Positions 1 to 11,389 of a DNA stretch of 64,000 bases are shown piece by piece. A model generated the notes under the pieces. The model did no database searches. It was not told where the DNA came from and saw only the letters and a program-made list of their open reading frames with translations. The DNA comes from Begonia masoniana (Eukaryota; Streptophyta; Magnoliopsida; Cucurbitales; Begoniaceae), in contig CM039512.1 in the NCBI GenBank assembly GCA_022432975.1, forward strand, positions 37,759,936 to 37,823,935, read 5' to 3'. Position 1 is the stretch's first letter, and every line of letters begins with the position of its first letter. A program made the translations under genes and the position numbers.

Positions 1-1929
1 GATTTCTATGCGTACAAGATGTTCAATAAAATGTCTGAATGAGATAAGTTAGATCTTTAGGAATCTTCCTTAGTTAGGACTTTACTAGTTTTGAGTTTAA
101 ATTATTTAGGATTTGATTTTAACTACGAAATATGAAATGTCATAGGTGAAGGAAGCTCAAGTGAAGGTACTACTCTGCTAAGGAATCTAGTTAAGTGAAT
201 GTATTAAGATTTCCGGCCACTGGGGCCCTACATCTTAAGAGTACTAAATTAGTTATGTGTTTGATGTTTGTTTTAAGTTAGTAAGATGGTTTATACTTGG
301 ATGATTTACGGATGTTTGAGAACTATGTTATGTGATGTTCTGTTAGAGTCTATGAAGTCAATTGTCTAGTATGATAATTTCCATAGTCTGATGATTTAAG
401 AACATTCATGTTATACATCATGATTTACTCCTCATGCATATGAAAATGATTTATGAGCATGTTTTTCCCATGAACAAGATATGAGAATGAATATGAATAC
501 GATCTCATACAACATGATTAAGTGAGGGTTGGGGCGGGTTGACGTATGCCACAGTCCAAAGAGGGACCATGAAAACTACCCGAAAGGGAATATGATCAAA
601 ATCACTGTCAACCCCCCTTTTACGGCACAAATCCTCCCTTAATCCATATGATGAAAACGATGAACAGAAACAATAATGATAAATGATCATGAACATGTTT
701 TCTCTCAACTGTACATTCATGAATACATGTTAGTTTGCATTCCTTACTAAGCATTGGGCTTATAGTTTAAACCTTATGATGTAGGTGACGAGTTTTCAGG
801 TGAGGATCTCAAAGTTAATGAGGATGTTTAAGCTCGGTTGCTGGAAGGTGCTCAGGGTGGAGATTTATGGCTGGCAGGCGATATTGACCCGCGGTTATGC
901 TCACATTAAGTCAGTAAGGTTTATGAAAGACTGAAGTCTGTGTAGGATGAGATTTCTTTTTATAACATTGGGATGTTGGGATTTGTCTATTTGATCTCTG
1001 AGTTCGAGGAATGGTTTAAGTTTATAGAATGATCTGCTTAATTAAGTCTTCCGCTTCACGTATCCTGAATGAGTCTATGATTTTTATTTGTTTAAGGTTT
1101 ATGTCTATCAAGTTGAAATCTATGAGAGTCAGGGTATTTTTCTGTTGGTTGAAGTTGCTTGATGATTATCGTGTTTTACTGCTGAGTGATAGGAGTCGGA
1201 TGAGTGTATCATCCGGCTGACGTCATTGGCGGATGTCGAATGATAGAAGTTGAACGATTGAGTCTTCCGACTGACGTCATCGGATGATGTCGAGTGTTTA
1301 CTCACCGGATGATGTAAGTAAAGTATTTAGTCGTTTGTTCACCGGATGATGTCTCCTGTCGGATGAGGTAAGTGAGTCACGTGCATTGCACATGTCCACT
1401 AGATGATGCCTCTGATGGATGAAGACATCATCCGGCTGACGTCATCGGTGGATGGTGAATGATTGTTGATCACCGGACGATGTCTCTTGTTGGCGATGTT
1501 AAGTAAGTCACGTGAGATGCACATGATAACCGGATGATATAGAAATACACTACCGGCAGAAGCGAGCTCTGTGCTTGTCGTTTAGCGATCGGCATAAGTG
1601 AGTTTTAGGTTTTGTCGTCTAGCAACCGGTAGATGCCTGCGATTTCAAGCAGCTCAAGTATGATGAGGTCGAGTGTACTGAGGGCTTCTTCCTTCTGCCG
1701 ATTATGTTATGGATTTAATGCCAGAGTCTAGTCGCTCTACTCTGTGATGACTTATGCCAATGATCTTATGAGAGTCGGGTCCTTGAAGGGTAGAATTCTA
1801 TCAGATATACAGATGGTTAAAGTTCAAAAAAAAAAAAAAAAACAAACAAATGGGGTACAGAGAGTAATTTAGAGTAAGTATTCTATGAGAGTCATGAAAT
1901 GGGTCTCGGCCCTTAACGGGGCCGTTACA
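1..1929 (+). mobile_element. Long-LTR family copy, 5' end outside window
   Basis: This is the 3' part of an LTR-like unit whose family begins TGTAACACCC and ends in GTTACA; this copy ends GCCGTTACA at 1929. Its order of landmarks matches the complete copies at 7960, 11390, 34830 and 45706. These are an exon-2-like block (146-190, donor decayed from GT to TT), a GGCC-rich GGCCCTACAT motif near 220, a TACTAA branch-like motif at 745-750 and a GATGTAG/GTGA acceptor at 783-784. A degenerate repeat around the core CACCGGATGATGTC fills about 1200-1560, and a run of about 17 A lies near 1828. The short ORFs here have no recognisable product. Confidence 0.75.
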
Positions 1930-2028
1930 CGAATTGCAGTGAATTTTTCTCAGAAACTCTAGTCTCTTTGCCGATCTGAAGAAGTCACAGTCTTTGGAAG
2001 TCTGATAGTATCTCTCTGCATCAATCCC

Positions 2029-2577
2029 TCATGTGGAAAATCTGAGCAACTCGTTAACAACCTCTGAAGATATAGTAATCTCTGTATCACAGATGTATAT
2101 CTTCAGCCACTCAATCCTCCCGATGGGGCTAAAGTTCGCATAAAATAAGCGAACAATGTTGTCGCAGCTCTCTCCCCTCAGCCCGTACACCCCGTGCAAG
2201 GAGATTCTGTCAAACATCTCATTGATCTCCAAAGAATCCCAACCACTAAAGTTGGCAATCTTCCCATGAATAATTGAGCTGATTGACATATCCTGCTCAA
2301 ACTATTCTTCACACAACTGGTTCCGAAATTCATTCGACAAGTAACTAATTGGAGACCGCAGCCCTTGACCGGGAACACCTTGTGACGACGATGCCCAGTA
2401 TGTCGAGATACCTTGTGACAATGGTGCTCGATGTGTCAAGTCACCTTGTGACAGACATCCTTGTGACGGGGCCTTTCCTTTAAAGACCAATTCATGAGTC
2501 ATTTGAAAGGGTTTGTATTTGAGATTTTTAAGCTTGGATTTGGCGATTTTTTGGGTTTTAGGGCTTGGATTTGTCAT
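2029..2577 (-). pseudogene. Plant transposon-domain protein fragment (PF20167-like), one internal stop
   Basis: An open frame of about 180 codons is interrupted by one in-frame TAG at 2302-2304. The downstream half contains the pattern R-L-F-Y-A-N-F followed by a segment ending E-V-V-N-E-L-L. This matches R-M-F-Y-A-N-L and the residues after it in the copia-borne ORF at 14318-15709, so both carry the plant 'putative transposon protein' domain (Transposase_32-like by my recollection). The upstream half holds an imperfect repeat of Ser-Gln-Gly units from a repeat with core CCTTGTGAC (about 2380-2465). The frame stops at 2029, well short of the 463-codon homologue, so it is truncated as well as interrupted. 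No biochemical function is established for the domain. Confidence 0.5.
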
Positions 2578-5500
2578 ATTTTTAGATAATAGTTGTAGTA
2601 AACCAACAAGAATACAGAAATCAATAAGGTGGCAGTGTGAAATTGTTAGCTTTTAGGTTGTAAGCGCGGCGGCTGAGAGAAAAAAATTTGTTTTCTGAAA
2701 GTTGGGGGCTGATCTCTTATATAATATCGGAGATCGACGTCCCATTGGCAGGTGAAAACCCCTGTTCTCAGCCCTAATTTTGAGAACGTGGGGCTAGTCT
2801 GGGCAAACGACCCTCCGCTGTTCCACAACGGGGGACCGACGGCCCCCTATTCTCAAGAGCAATTTTTGAGAACGGGGGGCCAGCTCGAGAGAATGGTCCC
2901 CGTTCTAGGCAAAAAATGCAGAATAGAGGGTGATCGGGGGACACGAGGGGTTAAATTGTTAGGTTTATGATAGTTGAATGTTGAATTTGTTAGGGTTGTT
3001 AATTTAAGGGTGTTTAAAAAAAAAAAAAAAATCTATAGTTTAGGGGTCAAGAGGTTTTTACCCAAAAAAACAAAGAACAATCATTGATTTTTCATAGAAA
3101 ATCTAAAGGTAGAAAACCACGAGTAGAGTAGAAGACAGAAAATCGTTATAGAGAAATAAAACTACAGAAAAAGTTTATTTGCTGTAAGTTATATACCTAG
3201 AAAATCTCTTCTACATAGAATTGCATTCGATTATACAATAGACTTCTTATCACTAGCCTTCGAGATTGTTTGCACTATCTAATTGGTTATGATGATATAA
3301 TCTGAGTATTGGTCAAAGTAGAGAGAGAAAACAAAGTAATTGCAAACTAGCTTAGCCACTTGACAATCTGCAATGACGCCAAGTTGCAGAAATTTTAGAT
3401 CTAGAGAGAGACAGCATCATGCCCACATACTTCCATTAATGCAGAAAAGAGAGAACATTAGAAGTGTTGTTTGCCAGAAGGTCTAAAAATGCTACTCAAG
3501 TCCAAACCAAAACAGACATATTCATGCTGCATGTTCTTTGCTTAGCTAGCTTACTTTGCCATTGACCCTTTGTTCTACTCACAGCACACATAGTTATATT
3601 AAACACTAAAATTTTATGTGGGAAAATCAGAGAAACATTTTTTTTTTCATTTCAAAGAAAAAAAACTTTTATGTTATTAGTCGTCACATTCCCATGCTTG
3701 CCTCGTGTTGTGCAGTCATCAGCATCAAGAGAGTGTGTTCAAATCTTACATCAACAATGGCTGCCTCGTCATACAAGGTTCGGGTGTCCTTAACATAAAA
3801 CACAGACCACCTATTAATGAAAACATGAATAGAAGAAAAGGAAACAGGTTTGTCAATGTTTTGGACAGGAGACAAGAAGGGAGCATGAGAGGGTGATGGT
3901 CTGCAGAGAGAGTGAAGAGTGTGTTAATAAAGCAAATGAAGTGGGCATTGACATGTTTTACTGTTATCATTGGGTGGGTCATGGCTCTAAAATTTCATCC
4001 TCATTTCAACCTAAAAGAACACATCAATCTTCTTATTGGTTCTGTCTCACGAAAGAGATGTTTTATGGATGTTATTGTCGAAGGCCTCGACTTGATAATA
4101 CGCTTCCCGATGACCCTTTATCGGCATGTCAATAACGCAATATTGATAGACCTTCCATATGCCTAACTTATGCAAAAAGAAAGTATAAATAGCTGTAGAC
4201 AACAAAAAAGGTAAGGGTAATTTCAAGTCACCATATTATATAATATAGTATTTTGAGATTATAGAAGAAAATTGTGAGGGGAATTAGTGAGAGGGCCAGT
4301 CTGTTGAATGCTTTTTTTTTTTATGTTTCGTGCAAAACCATGACATTAGTTGAGCTATCCATCTGTGAGTCCTGCCAGTTTTAATTCATATTAATGAGTG
4401 GATATTATTTTATTTAACAATTTATTAAATGAAAAAATGACAGTTACCAATTATATATTTTCAGTTGAAGGTATACCATTGAACTTTGGGGTTTTAATTT
4501 ATTTAGGTTCAAAATCTACAAAATCAGTGTTAGATCGACAATTTTTGAGGATTAGCATCCAAAAATTTAGTCTATTGAAGAATTTCCCCATTTTGAGGTA
4601 TTTTAGTTGTTAATTCGATGAATTAATCGGAGAAAATTTATTTGAAACTTAAGAATTGAAATTTTTGGAATACAAATTGTTGGATCGGTGTACTAGTAGT
4701 TCGTTTAAGTGAAATGTTGTCATCAGTTTTGGTGGTAGATTAATTTCTCCTCTTCTAAAAAAATTTCTTCAAAATTTAAGTTATTAGGGTTTGATTCAAA
4801 AAATTGGGATGGAAAACTCTAAACTTTTGTTTAAGATTTGGTGATTTATGTTTGCTAATAAGTTATTTTGGTTGTGTTTTGATAGGAAGTTATGAAGAAA
4901 TCTGGTGGAAAACTGGCGAAAATCAGGCGAAGTGCGGAGAAAACGATGTGACAGAAGCTATTGAGCTGTGGCCCAGACCCTCTTGGGCTTCGACTTTGTC
5001 AATGTGGGTCGTGCTCAAACTTGTTTCAGGGCAAAAATAGGATTTTTGACTCATTTGTTCGAGTCATTTATAACTAAAAATTTGAGATTAAAAATATAAA
5101 AATCATCCTGATGTTGATACACTCAATTTGAGGTAAAGGTTTTGTAATATCTGTCATTTTTTTTTTCTATTCATGATTTTACCTAAGTAAATTTTTTACG
5201 TTGTTCGAAGTCAACTTGTTTCGTGTTGACTTGAATCGTCTTACTTCGTTGATATTTGGTCACATGTAAATTTTTTGTTAAATCGCTCAAATTGTCAGAT
5301 CTATTGTCTCGGACAGTGAAATTATGAAATCTTAGATTTGTTAGATTAATATTTTGGTCATAGGGTTTGTTAGAAATGAATTCCCGAAGTTTTTGAACTT
5401 TCAGTGAAATTCAGAAACTTCCGTGTGGTTGTCTCGAAAATTGATTAATTAAATCAAATTGTTGTTCGTGAAATTTTGTTTAGAGTTTGAAATTTTTTTT

Positions 5501-5599
5501 TCTTATTGGTTTGAGAAATTTATGTTAGCTTTAGATTTGTCGGGATTAGATTATTTATTTAATATATATAATATAATATTTTAGTATTACATAAATTAA
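2578..5599. other. Gene-poor stretch, no supported gene
   Basis: About 3 kb without a recognisable coding region. At 2745-2935 the motif GAGAACGGGG recurs in a G-rich stretch. A run of about 15 A lies near 3018. From about 3085 to 4300 the sequence matches no other part of the window by eye, so it may be low-copy DNA or an unrecognised element. A TATAAATAG motif at about 4182 followed by AGGTAAGG is promoter- and donor-like, but no reading frame follows it. Short ORFs (60-84 codons) overlap on both strands and look like noise. Confidence 0.5.
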
Positions 5600-5644
5600 A
5601 TTAAATTAAATTTATTTTATTTTTCTACGCGTGGCCGAGAGGGA

Positions 5645-5687
<43 letters not shown>

Positions 5688-5792
5688 GTGGCATTTCCTC
5701 CTCCGCTTCATGCCGTTGACGTGTTAATCTTGAAGCCTTGGCTTCAATCCTTAACGGTACGTTGATTTTTAACCCGTCTTTGATAGTTTTTG
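5600..5792 (+). repeat. Left flank repeat (GA-rich leader plus AACGGTACGT)
   Basis: A GA-repeat leader is followed by a block containing AACGGTACGT and ending at the CRM LTR start. The block from about 5735 to 5790 is clearly homologous, with substitutions, to about 53130-53185 on the far side of the 47-kb CRM element, in the same orientation. The AG/GT-type junction after a pyrimidine/GA-rich leader resembles the exon-1 donor of the long-LTR family. The left extent of the repeat is uncertain. Confidence 0.5.
5648..5686 (+). repeat. (GA)n microsatellite
   Basis: About 19 uninterrupted GA dinucleotides. A shorter GA run sits at the matching place in the paralogous flank near 53060-53085. Confidence 0.95.
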
Positions 5793-6262
5793 TTATATGC
5801 CTCAAAGGGCCATTACTCGATTCCAAACAAAGGCTCAAGTTTTATCTAACCTATTTACTAACAATTTTAATTCTTTTGCAAGTGATGATAATTTTGATCA
5901 TATTTTTTAGGACTAGAATTGTGAGCTTAGTACAAAAGACATGAAGCAACCCTTGTATGTGCTCACTTGGGAATCAAGATTAGAATATCAAAAAGAGAGA
6001 ATTTGTCTTCTTCAAAATCATATTGTAACCAAGCACTTTAGTTTTTATGTTTTTGGTAAACACTAGTCTTATTTGTATTTTGTTGGCAAACATTAACCTT
6101 ATGTAAATTTTATTATTTGCATGCATCATTAGGCAATACGATTAGATGTATGATAGGTTAAATAATGGTTTTGAGTTGGTTCAATACTCAAATGCATGGC
6201 TTGCATGCAAGGCCTGCGCGCCCAAAGTATAACTGCCCTCTTTAAGCGCCAAATGGAGTGGG
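5793..6262 (+). mobile_element. CRM-type 5' LTR, first piece
   Basis: Homologous over its length to 50858-51333, starting TTATATGCCTC where the 3' LTR has TGATATGCCTC. It therefore includes the LTR-encoded C-terminal tail of the polyprotein. It stops at GGAGTGGG, where the copia array begins. The 3' LTR continues there with GACCATTACCCC, which is lost from the right side of the array. Confidence 0.8.
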
Positions 6263-7727
6263 TGTAGGATCGAGATTATCTAAGAGGGGGTGAATTAGAC
6301 CTTTTTAATTTTTTAAAACTAATCAGCAAGCACACACAATAATACAAATAACAGAGAGAAAGAGAACAAACACCACAAGATTTTTTACGTGGTTCGGCCA
6401 AACCTTGCCTACATCCACGCTTCAAGGTTCACCCCTTGAAGATCCTTAACCTTCTCCTTAGTGAGAAAAACAGATCGAAATTCCAGGCTCCGATCAACTG
6501 CCTTTACAATTCAGGATTGAACTTCACGGGCGTCAATCCACTGCCTTATACAGATTGTAGAATTCGTAAATTGTAAGCTCAGACTACACTCTCACAATGA
6601 TTAAATCTCAAGTTAATGTCGAGAGGTGTAGAAGAAATACAGAGTATGATAGATTTCACAGGTTAGGGCTCAAGAATCAAATTCGCAAAAGTTGGATCTT
6701 CGTGCTCTAACCTCGGCTTAAATACTCTGTCTTATTTTCAGCTTCACAGAATTTAATGCTCCTTTCTTCAAATGGAAAATGTTACCGTTGGGAAGCATCC
6801 GTACTAGATCAGGTAGCCGTTGCCATCTGTAGTTGCAAATCGTCGTCGCCATTAAAGTTCTGGAGTTAATGCTGAAAACGACATCACTGTAGCTTCGCGG
6901 CTATTTTGAATTCTGGCGGAAGATCATTGATGGAAGCAGCTTAAAAAGCTATCGACATGAGTATCTTCAAAACGCCATCGGTAGATGCAACATGATAAGT
7001 CATCGGTAGATGCAGGCTTTGAATTCCATCGGCAGATGGATACTTGAAAAATCATCGGCTGATGCAGGCTTTGAATTCTATCGGCAGATGCATACTTGAA
7101 AAATCATCGGCTGATGCAGGCTTTGAATTCCATCGGCAGATGCATACTTGAAAACACTATCAGCAGATGTATCTTCAAATGCCATCGGCAGATGTATCTT
7201 GAAGACTCCATCGGCAGATGCATCTTGAAGACTCCATCGGCAGATGCACCTTGAAGACTTCATCGGTAGATGCAGCTTGGAATGCTATCGGTAGATGCAG
7301 CTCGAAAACTCCATCGGCAGATGCATCTTGAAGACTTCATCGGCAGATGCAGCTTGGAATGCTATCGGTAGATGCAGCTCGAAACGCTAGAACTGGTATC
7401 AGCAGGAATAATGTTTTAAACGCTGAACCGCCATCGGTAGAAGCAGCCTTTAAACGACTTCACTTTTTGTCATTTTGCGATCGGCAGAAGGAACTCTTCT
7501 ATGTCATTTCGCGATCGATGGATGTACCCTTTTTTTATCAATTTTTAGCACTGTACACTCAACCCGATTGTTAGACTACTAAAATACCATTTTCGAGGTA
7601 TTTTCAACAGATTAAAACACAAACATAATTCGTTATTCTCATTTAACAAACATAATCAAATTACATATTTATCATCCAAATACATCATCAAAAACTTAGT
7701 TAGACTTAAATACTTATTAAGTCAACA
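6263..7727 (-). mobile_element. Copia LTR 1 (3' LTR of copy 1)
   Basis: 1465 bp, beginning TGTAGGATC and ending GTCAACA on the plus strand (TG...CA on either strand). Followed by ATCTCCCCCTTTTT, the complement of a purine tract. It contains about 16 diverged 26-bp units with core ATCGGCAGATGCA at about 6976-7440, the ancestral form of the large array in LTR 3. The left neighbour GTGGG would be the target duplication, but its partner on the right has been deleted. Confidence 0.9.
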
Positions 7728-7730
7728 ATC

Positions 7731-7741
7731 TCCCCCTTTTT
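7731..7741 (-). other. Polypurine tract, copia copy 1
   Basis: Plus-strand TCCCCCTTTTT gives minus-strand AAAAAGGGGGA next to the LTR, the usual second-strand priming site of SIRE-type elements. The 200 bp beyond it (7742-7954) is untranslated copia sequence that resumes at 10793 after the solo LTR. Confidence 0.85.
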
Positions 7742-7959
7742 GATGATGACAAAATATTAATGTAAATTTGATTAAGTGTTACACTCCCCCATAATTCTAG
7801 CTCCCCCATGGCAAATGCATATATTCCAGAGTTTTAAAAACATGCATATATCTAGATTAGATTTTCAGAGTTCCAAACTATGCATACAATCATAGTTAAC
7901 TAATTCCACATGCATGTCCATCATCAATCAAATATATTCTCTCCCATTGACATTATCAA

Positions 7960-10787
7960 TGTAACACCCGAGTTTTCGGGTTTTCGCTTTAGGGGCATTT
8001 TTGTAAATAATAATTATATGCCCGTTTTGCGAGTGGGAGGTTTTATTAGGATCTCAGGAATTTATAAGGATTTTTGGAAGAATAAGTAAATTTTTAGAAA
8101 TCCAAATCGATGGTGTAACGCCGAGTTACGGTTTTCCGCCTATAGTATTTTAAGTCGTAAAAATGGTAAATTAAGTCCGTTTTACGAACGGAGAGTTTCG
8201 TTAGAACCCTAGTGATTAATATGGATTTATGGAAGAATAAGAAAATTTTGAAGAGACCAAACCGATGAGTTAAATAACGGATTCGTTAGGAAATCAAGTG
8301 AGAGGGTAAAAAGGTAATTTGGTAAGTAAGTTTTATAAAAAAATTACAAATACCCCTCCTCTTCACTTTTCCTTCTCCAGAACGTGTTTCCTTTTTTTTG
8401 CCTTTCTCCCTTGGCGACGTTTTCTCCCCGCGGCCTTCTCCTTCAACGCCGATCGTCCATCTCTTCCGGCGATCGTTTCTTTCGGTTTTCTTCGACAAAC
8501 CCAAGCCCTAGGTAAGGACTCTAGTATTATACGAGTTTATTTTGATTTAGGGTTAGGTTTTGATTGGGTTGATTTCGATTTAGGGTTTTGTTAGGAATCT
8601 CTGATTTTGGTTAGAAATCGTTGGGATGTTTAAATTAGTTTCCTTTGACGATCTATTTACGATTATTGACGATGGTTAAGTGAGATTGTGGTTATTGACG
8701 GATTTAGGTTAGATTTTTGGTTGTTGAAGGTTGTAAAATCTCCATTAATGGAGTTTGGTATTTTGTGAGCACCACGTGCTCGATGAAATGCCTAAATGGA
8801 GAAAATAGAAGTTTAAGGAGAAATTGCTTTGGCTAGAGACTTAGTTTAAGTTTAGAATTCGTTGATTCAGGATTGGTTTTAATGCCCTTAATTGTGAAAT
8901 GCTTTAGGTGGAGACGATTTTTGGACGGTGCACGGCTAGCTACGGACGCCAGGTAAGTGGATGTTAGGCTTCCGGCCCTTAAGGCCCTACATCGTGTCAA
9001 CGTTAGGTTTTTCTGCTTTGATGATGATTTTCTGATTGTGGGGATTAATGAGTCGGGTAGCTTAGAATGTTAGTTGTTTGTGAAGTTCGTTAAGAATAGT
9101 ATATGTCCATGTACGTAGTGAATTGTTTGATGATATGTTTTGATGATATGTCGTACATAGATTTCTCATGCATCATGTTTTAGAAAAAGTACGAAAATGT
9201 TTTAGCATATGATTTCATGATTTAAACGTAGAAACGACAACGATGTAAAACGAAAATGTAAAGTGTCTGAGGGAAGTGGTTCACCCCTCAGATGTAAATT
9301 GTGGAACGTCCAGAAAACGTATGATATCTGAGGGAAGTGGTTCACCCTTCAGGTAAAGATTTATATGTGGAACGTCTAGAGATGGAGAAACTAATCCGCC
9401 CTCCATTGGTAGAGGATTACATGTATGTACGATGGAAACGAAATGAATATGAACGATGAAACGAAATGAATATGAACGATGAAACGAAATGAAATGATTA
9501 AGTACGATGAAACTGTAGAAACTGCATATGTTAAGCAAAATATTTTAAATTCATATAGTGCATCCTCTTACTAAGCATTAGGCTTACTGTTTATGTTGCA
9601 TGATGTAGGTGACAGGTGTGAACTCGATGACAAAGAATAGGAGGTCGACGGGTGGTGCTCGTGGCGACGGGATGTGTTTTGGCAGGGCGGGTAGACTCAC
9701 GGTTAGGTGTTTTGAGAGTTTTTGGGTATTGTTGGGATAATGATGAATTTGATGGATTTTAGTATGTTTAGATATGTTTTAGGGCGTTTGGTGACTGGAC
9801 AGGAAATAGAAAGTATTTTGTAAAGTTTTAAACTTTTTAAAAACAGGCGGAAATGATAAGCTTTTAAACAGAACCACGCGGTTCGTTTTTATGAGATTTG
9901 GTTATGTTTTAAATGGATTTTCAGTCGGTGAACGGATAGCGAGAGTAACGTATGAAAGTGATAGTGCTATGGTGTAGAAATATGTTTTTGAAGAATGAGT
10001 GAAATGTGAGAAAATGGAATGAGAAAAGAGTATGTGGATTGTGTAAGAGGGGTGTAATTGGTGCAAGAGAAAAGGAAAGAAGGAGAAGAAAAAGAAAATG
10101 AAGGAGCGATGGGTCGTAGGAGGAAAGGAGTTGGAACGCAGAACCCTCTGGTTTTCCAGAGAGTTTGGCGTTCGGGCGCGGGTAGAGTGGCGCACGATCG
10201 ATTAATGTTCGGGTTTCACGTTCTGGAAATCAGAACGTGAAGCGCCCGAACGCTTAAAGGCAGGCGTTCGGGCGGTTAGGCGAGAGGCGCCCGAACGCAC
10301 AACTTCATGCGTTCGGTCGCCTGTGCATTTTCGGGCTTAATTGCCCCTTCTGTCCCTCCCCTGTTTCGATAGCCTATGACCGATGCATTTTTAGTTATTT
10401 TTAATGGTTTTTGAATATTGTTTTATCTGTTTTAAACTTCAATCCAATTGTTTTAATTTTATCCAAAGGCAGTTTGTTTTCTTGAGTATAGGTTATATTA
10501 GTGTCATGTTTTGATGATCGAGGAATGAGTGATTTTAAGGGATTTCAACAATCCGAGACTTCAATTTAATGGTTTAGAAGTCGAAACGTTATGAGTGATA
10601 TAAAAAGAAAAATTTACGTAGTTACGAGAGTTTAAAGTTAAGGTTACGTTAGGGTTAGTTTGTTTAAGGGTTTTGGGTTATGTTTAAAGTAAAAAATGAA
10701 AAAGTTTATGCGAAAAATACGAGGGCTTAGGTAATGATTATGTCACGGCAAGTCCGTGGCGGCCCTGATCGGGTTGGGGTCGTCACA
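7960..10787 (+). mobile_element. Solo LTR A, long-LTR family, TSD ATCAA
   Basis: 2828 bp from TGTAACACCCG to GGGTCGTCACA, flanked by ATCAA at 7955-7959 and 10788-10792. The second copia copy has an uninterrupted site near 22432. Landmarks: a partial repeat of its own start at 8114 (TGTAACGCCGAG); a GC-rich leader ending CCCTAG/GTAAGG at 8510/8511; AG acceptor 8906-8907; 45-nt block 8908-8952 followed by GTAAGTGG; short repeats 9250-9500; TACTAAGC and the GATGTAG/GTGAC acceptor at 9607-9608; inverted-repeat motifs GTTCGGGCG/CGCCCGAACG at about 10160-10330. There is no internal coding domain. Confidence 0.93.
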
Positions 10788-11389
10788 ATCAAAAACAATC
10801 AGAGAGACAATATAAGCATTCAACACAATTCAGAAACACATCAGAGTAATTGCATTAGTAAATTAGGAAAAGTGTAGACATGAAAGAGAGTATCAGCTAC
10901 TTAAAAAAGGCTATAAAATGATTCCAAAAAGCTTGGTTAATCCAAGCAGGCACTGCAAGGTCTGAGGAGAAGTAAGCCTCTACGAGTGTTTGGAGGGAAG
11001 CAATAGCTTGAGGGACGGGTGGATGATAGAGCACTAAACTCTGGCATGAAGTAGGTGCTGGCTGAGGAGCAGCAGAGGTAGAGGGGTCTTGATATACCAC
11101 CATATCCAAGCAGGGAGACGGAGATGGAGAAGGTTCTGAGTACACCACCATGTCCATACATGGAGGAAGCTCGACAGAAGGACCATCAGTAGGAACAACA
11201 GGAGGAGAGAACAGGCGCTCAGCTTCATGAATATGCAGGGACATGAACTGCACATCTTCTTCAACTGTAGGCCTGGAAAATAGAAGAAAGAGATCTTCAT
11301 ATCAACCCTCGGAGATAGTGATTGAACTGGATGGTGCAGGTGCTGGTTCGGGAGTCAGATTGTCAATAGAGGATTTGAGTGACTCAAGT

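Noticed and set aside
5617..5838. Minus-strand ORF with a Ser-Leu repeat
   Set aside because: The repeat is the (GA)n microsatellite read as codons.
10784..11380. Independent host gene for the Pro/Ser-rich protein at 10897-11253
   Set aside because: It is the 3' part of copia extra ORF2, shown by the intact copy at 22534-23238.
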